The notes under the pieces were generated by a model. It worked only from the letters and a program-made list of their open reading frames with translations, searched no databases and had not been told where the DNA came from. Shown here piece after piece: positions 14,401 through 19,989 of a DNA stretch of 20,052 bases. Origin of the DNA: a virus; the IMG/VR virus record IMGVR_UViG_3300028837_001600, positions 1 through 20,052 of that record; one strand, 5' to 3'. The stretch's first letter is position 1; each line of letters opens with the position of its first letter. A program made the translations under genes and the position numbers.

Positions 14401-16124
14401 GCTACATAACAGGAACCAAGCCTCCAGCAGATGCTGATAACACCTTGGCAAACCCTCAATCTTACGCCTGGATAACTGGATCTAAGCCTCCAACAGATGC
14501 TGAAGCGAATCCCGATTATATTCACAGCACTTACATAAGTGCCACTGAGATACAATCTCCTGCTATATCTGGTAACACTGGTTATTTTTCGTTAGCATTT
14601 AAAGTAGGAATCGACGGTGTAGTTATCGATGGGGTTAACAAACTCATCAAGTCGTCAAATTATAACGAAGTTGGCGAGGTGGGATGGCAGATAGACAATG
14701 CAGGCAATGCGCATTTTTATGGTGGGGTTGTTGCTGCTGGGCTGTTAACAGGTGATATCGCAGTTGCAAGAATAACGGCTCAAGGAGCAAATGCAATCAA
14801 TGCAGGAGTAATTTCAATTGCTGCAAATAGATTAAACATTTCAGGTGAGACTACATTTGCACCTGGGTACGATCCGTCAGATGCTATTCAAGATGTTGTT
14901 GAGTTGCTTGATTCGAACGCATCTTCAGGACAGAAAGATGTGGTGTTGGAAGACAATGCAGCAGCAGCTAGGTATGATGTAGGTGATGAGATTGAATTGA
15001 AGGATGACTCAAACAGTGAAACGTGTGAGATTGCTTCAATTGCCAGTGCCACTCTTACAATGGTGAATATTCTTACATATTCGTACACTGTTGTTGCAAA
15101 TGCAAAGGTTACTCTGTTTGGAGCTGCTGACAACATTAACAATGGCGTCACAACAATTGACGGTGGGTTAATAACAACAAACACCATTTTAGCTAATGCA
15201 ATAACAACCAGTACATTGACTTCAAGGGTTATAACATTGGGTTCGGGAGGAAAGTTTGTTACTGGACCCGCTGGAACCAATAGAATTGAAATTACAAGCG
15301 TCGAAGTTGCGGGTTATACCAGTGGTAATACAAAGCAGTTTTATATGGATGCTACAACTGGAAAAGCATACGCAGGTGGTGGAGCTGTTGTACTAGATGA
15401 GGAAGGTATAACAGTAATCGGTGACTGTTTTTGTAGATATTGGAGTTCAGACCCCCATCCAATAGGGTCCATCTGTAGTCTTTTTGATGACTTTTGTATC
15501 CATTCGGTTGAAGACGTAGAAGGATGGGATAACAAAACCCTTTGGTTGAGAGGGGGTTTAAATACTAATCTTGATGCGCATGAGCAAATGTGGATAACCT
15601 CCTATGGAGGAAATATAGATATAACCGCCGATAGCGTACTTTATCTAGAAAGCGGGAATGGTGATCTGTTCCTTCACCCTGGGGGTACGAGTCCTGACGT
15701 TATACCTACCTCCCTGAATTTTGATTTTGGGAGTAGTTCCTCATACTGGCGACACATAGAATGTGTTGACATAAATTATCACTGCCCAATGAAAATACCC
15801 AAGGGAGCTTTGGGGAAGCTTAAGAACATCCAATCCAAAAAAGAAGGAGGGATTGAAATCATAGATAAAGATACCTTACCCGTGGAGATTCTTAATATTC
15901 CAGCTGTAGAGGATTATAATAAAGCGAAGAGAACTTATCAGAAGCTTTTAAGACGATGGGAAGGCAAGATTGAAGGAGGTCATCCGAAACCGGGACCGAA
16001 ACCTGTAGAATATAAACCACAAGAAGCGGTCAGTTCGTTAAATCTCTTTGGCTTAGTCCTAGCGTCTGTACAGGAGCTAACCAGTAAAGTCGAGGCAATC
16101 GAAAAGATATTAGATGTTAGATAG
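11406..16124 (+). CDS. Tail hub/tip protein with FnIII-like domains and fibre-like C-terminus
   Basis: A protein of 1572 residues. Residues 1-375 form a hub-like region (FVGRVDSVEP, LKLVARDYMAELFDRF, TRVTVRGTDSDG, LKLLSTDFGWG) as in Tal/gp27-type baseplate hubs. Residues about 400-810 hold four FnIII-like modules, two with nearly the same text (PSDADLKHIVICCSDT and SADADLKYIEIRRSDT) joined by DTT(S/A/P)P linkers. Residues about 810-1010 carry AAIVNAKIHDLSADKI-type segments and two copies of YITGTKPPADAD / WITGSKPPTDAE. The rest is beta-rich. The end (SSLNLFGLVLASVQELTSKVEAIEKIL) is a coiled coil like the tip of S74-type fibre chaperone domains, although the catalytic part is not evident. It should close the tail tip and present host-binding domains. 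Confidence 0.75.
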   Translation: MAKAGCKLEYFTDPDWITENNLIGPKYIDAIRGRARVLEVLLSNPQNARESTYTMYKKIRLTEWRTSKVVFVGRVDSVEPLWNSNYGQVLKLVARDYMAELFDRFISTDYSGTARKRSVLIAQIISDYVYAGNLTTDIDASGSSETVTMDYSNSQMRVSEAIDKLAREDPWDDTPTGYGYDYWVDDSQVFHYKKRGTRPAGGPSANGLTLEYRGTAGNQTLLVLHDYTFPTAIKETITRVTVRGTDSDGASVSHTEIDADLESSLHTIKELIDETYGVTDLTYCQTRSKALLSVLKGEIVRANIKIIGFPRYKIDSTWYTPRAGELIRVKCSSKSIDADFMILEVKYGEPAGITTLKLLSTDFGWGFSPFELESIFSGIYREQGQVSARMGPIPSTPPTPTPWSADNITPAVDINPDGSSYIYFIVEVPRVDVADDYNLQFRVKNATNWELITVDQTASGNPIAKTPSVKGGETYEFRVRSHTLAGVYSDWSAIVEKAAVADTTSPGACSALAAEGSYGTIFLDWVNPSDADLKHIVICCSDTNDRSAGSDIAITSANYFGHSGLGDLVTKYYWVKAVDLSGNIGPWFPTGDTNGVSGTTLDILDPDTTPPAVPTGLVLTTGVEEDSDGHQQVWLKADWDDNAESDFASYTIRYKSTGGDYSYIVVPGKTSSACKIAPVVGNTLYYVSISAADKSSNYSDYCTEETKTTAKDTTAPDPPTDLAAVAGFMTIYLNWTNSADADLKYIEIRRSDTTDKEHASKKSFEVSGESLADDINAYSAQRYYWARAFDTSGNSSSWSSRVDATTQQVDYTDINDFAVQASKIWTNIPILASDSWTDNSPSAGYVAWNAHKLYYGGVEYSITASNTNLKYIYWLNGASSYTKSDTNPTLDDGDFIVAVNIAGSHDLAWNAIANQVIGTAYIQDAAIVNAKIHDLSADKIDAGILQSTNWGASAGSQFVLSDGTFKLGGSSAPKLSWNGTALNITGVITFTAGSEADYSYITGTKPPADADNTLANPQSYAWITGSKPPTDAEANPDYIHSTYISATEIQSPAISGNTGYFSLAFKVGIDGVVIDGVNKLIKSSNYNEVGEVGWQIDNAGNAHFYGGVVAAGLLTGDIAVARITAQGANAINAGVISIAANRLNISGETTFAPGYDPSDAIQDVVELLDSNASSGQKDVVLEDNAAAARYDVGDEIELKDDSNSETCEIASIASATLTMVNILTYSYTVVANAKVTLFGAADNINNGVTTIDGGLITTNTILANAITTSTLTSRVITLGSGGKFVTGPAGTNRIEITSVEVAGYTSGNTKQFYMDATTGKAYAGGGAVVLDEEGITVIGDCFCRYWSSDPHPIGSICSLFDDFCIHSVEDVEGWDNKTLWLRGGLNTNLDAHEQMWITSYGGNIDITADSVLYLESGNGDLFLHPGGTSPDVIPTSLNFDFGSSSSYWRHIECVDINYHCPMKIPKGALGKLKNIQSKKEGGIEIIDKDTLPVEILNIPAVEDYNKAKRTYQKLLRRWEGKIEGGHPKPGPKPVEYKPQEAVSSLNLFGLVLASVQELTSKVEAIEKILDVR

Positions 16125-16590
16125 TATCAGAACTCTCATTAAATCTTCGCATAGCTATAAGGCAGGTCTAAAGATACTTTGTGTAGGAGTCTTGCTAGTT
16201 GCTCTTATAGGTATGTCGATGCCACTGCTTCTTTTGAAGAAAGATATGGTTAATAATGTTAGTGCAAGCAATCCAACTTATCAAGAGGTGTTTGATACGT
16301 TGATAATAGACAAAACAGATGAGTTAGAGTATATACCAGGTGAGTTTATGTGTTCTGATTTCGCGGTTACTTTGCATAACAATTTTGAAAGAAACGGTGT
16401 TAAGTGCGCTGTAGTGCAATTTAACTTGCCATATTGCAATGGACATGTCGCCTGCGCCGTCATGACTACAGATAAGGGATTGTGGTTTATCGAACCACAA
16501 GACAATTTGATGATGAATGAAGGTGCTCTGTTTGGTTTTAAGAACAGATATCTTGGCTTTCCGGTGCGTGGGTATCTCTTAATTTGGTAA
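16114..16590 (+). CDS. Membrane-anchored papain/transglutaminase-like protein (Cys-His)
   Basis: A 158-residue product whose start overlaps the hub gene by 11 bases, without a strong ribosome site. Residues 19-41 form one hydrophobic membrane segment after a basic N-terminus, so the rest would face the outside or periplasm. The remaining sequence has YIPGEFMCSDFAVTLH (Cys 80), GHVACAV (His 111) and FIEPQDN (Glu 127, Asp 130), the order Cys-His-acidic residue of transglutaminase-like and papain-like enzymes. It could be a lytic or host-envelope enzyme, or an exclusion factor; no peptidoglycan-binding module is seen. The fold is inferred from motif spacing only. Confidence 0.5.
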   Translation: MLDSIRTLIKSSHSYKAGLKILCVGVLLVALIGMSMPLLLLKKDMVNNVSASNPTYQEVFDTLIIDKTDELEYIPGEFMCSDFAVTLHNNFERNGVKCAVVQFNLPYCNGHVACAVMTTDKGLWFIEPQDNLMMNEGALFGFKNRYLGFPVRGYLLIW

Positions 16591-16639
16591 GTAGATAAGT
16601 AGACAATGAGATTTGAAAAGAAAGTTTAGGAGGATTAAG

Positions 16640-16822
16640 ATGGACTTAGAGAAAGAGTTACAAAGTATACAGACTAAGACGCAAGAAGCTGCGAAACAGT
16701 TGAATGCAATCGAAGAAAGAAAGCAAGGGATCCTTCAAGAAATATTACGACTTGATGGAGAAGCCAGAGCTATTGTCAGATTGTTGGAACAACAAAAAAA
16801 GAAAGTAGAGGACAAAAAATGA
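16640..16822 (+). CDS. Small coiled-coil protein
   Basis: ATG 16640 is six bases after a perfect AGGAGG (16628-16633); an in-frame TTG at 16613 lies upstream of that site and is not used here. The 60 residues are almost all charged or hydrophobic helix (ELQSIQTKTQEAAKQLNAIE, then EILRLDGEARAIVRLLEQQK) with heptad-like spacing and a lysine-rich end. No known family is recognised. Its stop overlaps the protease start as ATGA (16819-16822), so the pair is probably translated together. It could be a spanin-like or scaffold-type partner of the protease, which is speculation. Confidence 0.65.
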   Translation: MDLEKELQSIQTKTQEAAKQLNAIEERKQGILQEILRLDGEARAIVRLLEQQKKKVEDKK

Positions 16823-17427
16823 AGGCAAATGATGAACGAACAGAGACTTACCTAGGTGTTATTTCTACAGATCCTGACAAAAGGGAGCTTCGAGATAAGG
16901 GAATTCTTTTATTAGTTGAGGAGATTGGAGAAACCATTGTCCGTGAATTTATCAGGGATTTGTCAATCATTAAACTTCGCAAAAATTTGAAAGAAGTCAC
17001 AATTAAAATTTGTTGCCCTGGAGGAAGTGTAGAGGAGGGAATGGGAATGATTAGAATGATAAAAGAGATACAGAAGATGAAGATTAAGGTGAAAGGTGTA
17101 GTATATGGGCAGGCAATGAGCATGGGTTTTTTGTTGCTTCAGGCTTGTGATGAACGTATTATGGGAAGCGGTGACATTCTCATGGCACACGGTGTTGTAA
17201 CGCACACTCAAGGTGACACCAAAAATATAGAGGCAGAACGAAAGGTTATGACTGACATCAGGGCATGGTTCGCTGTTGAAGTGGCAAAACGAAACACATC
17301 AAAAGATGAAACTTATCACGAGCCAGGATTTTGGGTGGAAGTATTAAGTGATAGTACACCACAATTTTATACTGCTCAAGAAAGTTTTGAAATGGGGCTT
17401 ATTGACAAAATTGAAGGAGACAATTGA
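16819..17427 (+). CDS. ClpP-like serine protease
   Basis: A 202-residue protein with the ClpP fold signature: EVTIKICCPGGSVEEGMGM (oxyanion region), then VYGQAMSMGFLLLQACDERI with nucleophile Ser 101, and DILMAHGVV with His 124. The C-terminus ends QFYTAQESFEMGLIDKIEG as in ClpP. The third catalytic residue is not obvious: the Asp that normally sits two residues before the F of (R)DRF aligns with Pro 181 here, though Asp 178 is near. Phages often carry ClpP-like prohead proteases beside the portal and capsid genes; this one lies after the tail genes, next to a coiled coil and a holin-like gene, so another role is possible. Start fixed by ATGA overlap with the preceding gene. Confidence 0.8.
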   Translation: MKANDERTETYLGVISTDPDKRELRDKGILLLVEEIGETIVREFIRDLSIIKLRKNLKEVTIKICCPGGSVEEGMGMIRMIKEIQKMKIKVKGVVYGQAMSMGFLLLQACDERIMGSGDILMAHGVVTHTQGDTKNIEAERKVMTDIRAWFAVEVAKRNTSKDETYHEPGFWVEVLSDSTPQFYTAQESFEMGLIDKIEGDN

Positions 17428-17428
17428 C

Positions 17429-17644
17429 ATGAATGACCCAAAAGCATGGGTAAGACAGTGGATGGCAATAGTAAACACCATCTTTCTTGCCATTGGTGCA
17501 GGCATTGAGGTGTTCACTGACCTAAGTGTACCACTCTGGTACATAGGTATTGCAGGACCGACAATAGGTTGGTTCTTTGTTAGTCGTGAAGTTGAAAAAT
17601 GGAAGACAAAACTGTACGTGAATGCCAATGTCAGAAAGAATTGA
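17429..17644 (+). CDS. Two-helix membrane protein, holin-like
   Basis: ATG 17429 follows AGGAG (17415-17419) and lies one base after the protease stop. The 71 residues contain two hydrophobic helices (MAIVNTIFLAIGAGIEVF and WYIGIAGPTIGWFFV) separated by a short turn (TDLSVPL), then a basic tail (SREVEKWKTKLYVNANVRKN). Size, two membrane spans and charged C-terminus fit class II/III holins, which permeabilise the inner membrane at lysis. No endolysin is recognised nearby, so the lysis role is likely but not proven. Frame upstream of 17429 is open but has no ribosome site. Confidence 0.6.
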   Translation: MNDPKAWVRQWMAIVNTIFLAIGAGIEVFTDLSVPLWYIGIAGPTIGWFFVSREVEKWKTKLYVNANVRKN

Positions 17645-17783
17645 TGAACTGGAAGGCCACGTAAACAGGATACAGAAAGAATTGACGTGGTTGAAAAGAC
17701 AAATTACATTGTACAAAGAGGCAGAAAAGATTCGAAACTTTCAAGAATCAGTGATAAAGAAGAATGCAAAGGATGAAGATTGA
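17628..17783 (+). CDS. Small coiled-coil protein overlapping the holin-like gene
   Basis: ATG 17628 (or in-frame ATG 17622) lies inside the last 17-23 bases of the holin-like gene. It encodes 51 residues: MSERIDELEGHVNRIQKELT, then WLKRQITLYKEAEKIRNFQ, an amphipathic helix with heptad spacing and a charged tail (KKNAKDED). No clear ribosome site is visible, so coupling to the upstream gene is likely. The arrangement (short coil next to a holin-like gene) is seen in phage lysis cassettes, for example XhlA-type partners, although the membrane segment of XhlA is missing. The stop is followed by a 180-base gap. Confidence 0.55.
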   Translation: MSERIDELEGHVNRIQKELTWLKRQITLYKEAEKIRNFQESVIKKNAKDED

Positions 17784-17791
17784 AACCGTCC

Positions 17792-17815
17792 CCTTTAAAA
17801 TTAGGCATTTAAAGG
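17792..17815 (+). promoter_or_regulatory. Perfect 8-bp inverted repeat, possible regulatory hairpin
   Basis: CCTTTAAA (17792-17799) and TTTAAAGG (17808-17815) flank an 8-base loop, just after the coiled-coil gene stop. There is no T-run behind it, so it is a poor intrinsic terminator. It lies upstream of the mini-ORF at 17830 and the second homing endonuclease. Confidence 0.4.
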
Positions 17816-17829
17816 AAAGATGAAGTGCG

Positions 17830-17940
17830 ATGCAACGTTACTTTGATGTAAACATCAAGTCAGATCAGTTACGCGTCTCTCTTAGGCATAAAATGGGTCA
17901 AAACTTTTTATTTTTTAGGTACGGAGATTTTACGTTTTGA
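17830..17940 (+). CDS. Possible 36-residue protein of unknown function
   Basis: ATG 17830 to TGA 17938-17940 encodes a basic peptide (MQRYFDVNIKSDQLRVSLRH ... FFRYGDFTF). A weak AAAGGA-like site lies about 15 bases upstream. It fills most of the 180-base gap between the coiled-coil and endonuclease genes; the rest of the gap holds two inverted repeats and no other gene. It matches nothing I recognise and may be chance. Confidence 0.3.
   Translation: MQRYFDVNIKSDQLRVSLRHKMGQNFLFFRYGDFTF
17843..17858. repeat. Palindrome TTGATGT-AA-ACATCAA, possible operator
   Basis: A perfect 7-base inverted repeat with a 2-base centre sits in the gap before the second endonuclease and overlaps the possible mini-ORF. 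Its form fits a dimeric repressor site or the target of a DNA-cutting enzyme, but there is no supporting promoter nearby. Confidence 0.3.
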
Positions 17941-17963
17941 AAACTGACAAGTTGAGTTATTGA

Positions 17964-18563
17964 ATGGTACGAAGAAGTTATTTTGGCGAAGGTAACCCAT
18001 TTTTTGGTAAGAAACATACTGATGTATCAAAAGAACAAATGTCTGAGTCTCAAAAAAGAAGGAATAAAAAATTGGGTGTTCATGCAGGAGTTAATTTCAG
18101 AAGTAAAGTAGGTAACTTTTTTGGAGAAAATAATCCTATGTTTGGTACGACGAGGGTGTTTTCTAAAGAGACAAAGAAAAAAATGCGTGAATCAAGACTT
18201 AGATGGATTGAAAAGAATCCTGAAAAGTTTAATACAATAATCCAAAAGGCTTTACATGCTAGAATTAAAAGACCAAATAAATCAGAGCAGGAAGTGTTAG
18301 ACTTTTTAAACAGAGAGTTTCCCAACGAATGGAAATACGTAGGTGACGGTTCTTTAATGTTTGGTCGCTTTAACCCAGATTTCATTAACATTGATAAGAA
18401 TATTTTATTAGAGTTTTATGGGTACACGCATATCAATGAAGGTGATAGAAGAGATAGACGACTTGAGACTTTTCTTAAACATGGGTATCGTACTATTGAA
18501 ATTTGGTATTTTGAAATGAAAGATAAAGTTGTACTCAGAGATAGAATATTGTTTTATTGTTAA
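17964..18563 (+). CDS. Second homing endonuclease (NUMOD3 motifs + EDxHD-type nuclease)
   Basis: A protein of 199 residues. A stop codon lies just before ATG 17964, so the start is fixed although no ribosome site is seen. Residues 10-75 carry two NUMOD3-like DNA-binding motifs (NPFFGKKHTDVSKEQMSES and NNPMFGTTRVFSKETKKKM). The C-terminal domain parallels the endonuclease at 7294: FPNEWKYVGDGSL, NPDF, LLEFYGYTH, GYRTIEIWYFEM. The D before the WH in the other copy is Tyr here and the spacing differs, so its activity is uncertain. It sits between the lysis-like genes and RNase HII, whose ribosome site begins at its TAA stop. Confidence 0.75.
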   Translation: MVRRSYFGEGNPFFGKKHTDVSKEQMSESQKRRNKKLGVHAGVNFRSKVGNFFGENNPMFGTTRVFSKETKKKMRESRLRWIEKNPEKFNTIIQKALHARIKRPNKSEQEVLDFLNREFPNEWKYVGDGSLMFGRFNPDFINIDKNILLEFYGYTHINEGDRRDRRLETFLKHGYRTIEIWYFEMKDKVVLRDRILFYC

Positions 18564-18575
18564 GGAGTGTTAATT

Positions 18576-19211
18576 ATGGGTATTACAGCAGGTTGTGATG
18601 AGGTAAGTTATTCGCCCGTTCTTGCAGGTGATTGCGTTGTATGCGCATTGGTAAAAACGGGGAGTTTTGTCCAGGGTGTAAAAGATTCAAAGATGCTGTC
18701 ATCGGCAACTCGAAAGAAATTGTTTCCTCTGATTAAAAAGAATTCAATCTTTTCAGTTGTTAGTGCAACACCAGAGGACATTAACTATCGAGGGCTTTAT
18801 GAATCTAGGAATATGGCGATGATCGAGGCAATAAAGAGACTTAATGAGAAATTGGATTTTGTGATTACTGATGTTATTATTGATGGGCATTGGTCAAACA
18901 AATGGATTGATATTTTTGAGCATTCATGTAATTGTCGTGTTCGAGGGATGATTAGAGGTGATGAGTTGGTGTATGAAATTTCAGCTGCATCAATTGTGGC
19001 AAAAGTTTGTGTGGATCTACTTTATGACAAATATGAGAGGATGTACCCTGGATATGGCCTTAGCATCAATCATGGTACTCATTCAGCACAACACATACAG
19101 AAATTACAGGAGCAGGGTCCTACACCTATTCATAGGACAGGGTATCAAAAAGAATGGTGGAAAAGAATACTTGGTGACAAATATTTACATTTCATCAACA
19201 ATGAGGTATAA
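18576..19211 (+). CDS. rnhB: Ribonuclease HII, altered GRG motif
   Basis: ATG 18576 follows AAGGAG (18562-18567) by eight bases; an in-frame GTG at 18567 overlaps that site. The 211 residues cover the whole RNase HII fold: AGCDEV (Asp 8, Glu 9), VKDSKMLS, IIDGHW (Asp 103), RGDELVYEISAASIVAKV (Asp 129), YPGYGL, and GPTPIHRTGY. All four metal-binding acidic residues are present. The enzyme cuts RNA in RNA-DNA hybrids and removes single ribonucleotides. The usual GRG after DEV, which reads the ribonucleotide, is replaced by Ser-Tyr-Ser (11-13), and HKGY is HGTH. It likely serves primer removal, being next to the primase gene. Confidence 0.88.
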   Translation: MGITAGCDEVSYSPVLAGDCVVCALVKTGSFVQGVKDSKMLSSATRKKLFPLIKKNSIFSVVSATPEDINYRGLYESRNMAMIEAIKRLNEKLDFVITDVIIDGHWSNKWIDIFEHSCNCRVRGMIRGDELVYEISAASIVAKVCVDLLYDKYERMYPGYGLSINHGTHSAQHIQKLQEQGPTPIHRTGYQKEWWKRILGDKYLHFINNEV

Positions 19212-19212
19212 T
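19184..19212 (+). promoter_or_regulatory. Promoter TTTACA-N17-TATAAT before the primase
   Basis: TTTACA (19184-19189), exactly 17 bases, then TATAAT (19207-19212) overlap the last codons of the RNase HII gene. This is the third identical pair in the window. A start near 19219 would leave about 32 bases of leader before ATG 19251. Confidence 0.72.
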
Positions 19213-19250
19213 TAACAATCTTCACACTGGGGAAGAACAGCAAAGCGTAG

Positions 19251-19989
19251 ATGTCTGAGATTGAAAGAATCGTAAGGTCATTAGGTATTAAAGTTTACTC
19301 AAATTCAAATCATGAGTTGACATGCTTTTGCCCCTTTCACACTGATGAGCATCCTTCGTTATCAATAAACACAACCACAGGAAAATTCTTATGTCGTGCA
19401 GGTTGTATAAAGGGTGGAAGAATCGAAACATTGGCGAAGGCGATGGGAGTAAACACAATGTTTGGGATGATGAAGGTGACAGATTATGTTGAAAAGAAGA
19501 AGGATGCTGTCCCTTGGATCCCGATGAATTTACCACTTGCCATTGACAATTCTGCGTATAAGTTTTTGAAGGACAGAGGATTTTATCCAGAAACAATAAA
19601 GTATTGGAATTTGATGTATTGGGATGAAAAACGTGTGATTGTGATTCCCATCCCAAGGGTTGGATATATTTTACGGTACATTGATCCTGACAGTGAGAAG
19701 AAGTATAAGTATGTTCCGGGCACAAGAATTGGTGGTACATTGTTTGGATGGCATAATTACAGAGATCAAGGATCAGTAATTTTGGTTGAAGGTGCATTTG
19801 ATGCGATTTGGTTGTGGCAGAACGGAGTAAAGAATTCAGTTGCATTGCTTCATTCAGACATCACAAAGGCACAGATTGAAATTTTAAGAGGAATAAATCG
19901 AAGTGTGAAGATATTGATGGATGGCGATGATGCAGGTAGAGCAGCAAGTATAAGGATAAAAAACGTACTAGACACTGAAGGATTTAGTG
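19251..19989 (+). CDS. DnaG-type primase (CHC2 zinc finger + TOPRIM), 3' truncated
   Basis: 246 residues are seen. The CHC2 zinc finger is at residues 25-52 (CFCPFH with Cys 27 and His 30, EHPSLSI, then CRAGC with Cys 48 and Cys 52). The linker resembles other phage primases (YKFLKDRGF). TOPRIM begins at VILVEGAFDAIW (Glu 180) and continues to ILMDGDDAGRAA (Asp 224, Asp 226), the catalytic acidic triad. It makes RNA primers on single-stranded DNA for replication; a helicase domain could follow beyond the edge. The ribosome site is weak. The frame appears to run to a stop at 20036, but its last 15 residues (SYTHLTLPT...) are translated adapter, so the real C-terminus is missing. Confidence 0.85.

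Noticed and set aside
16605-16628. A 7-codon frame (MRFEKKV) ending at the ribosome site of the coiled-coil gene
   Set aside because: No ribosome site precedes it, and the AGGAGG after it is enough to explain the next start.
17792-17815. Inverted repeat considered as a rho-independent terminator
   Set aside because: The stem is AT-rich and is followed by AAAGATG, not by a T tract.
18958-19215. An 85-codon plus-strand frame inside the RNase HII gene
   Set aside because: It overlaps a well-supported enzyme in another frame and has no ribosome site or recognisable motif.
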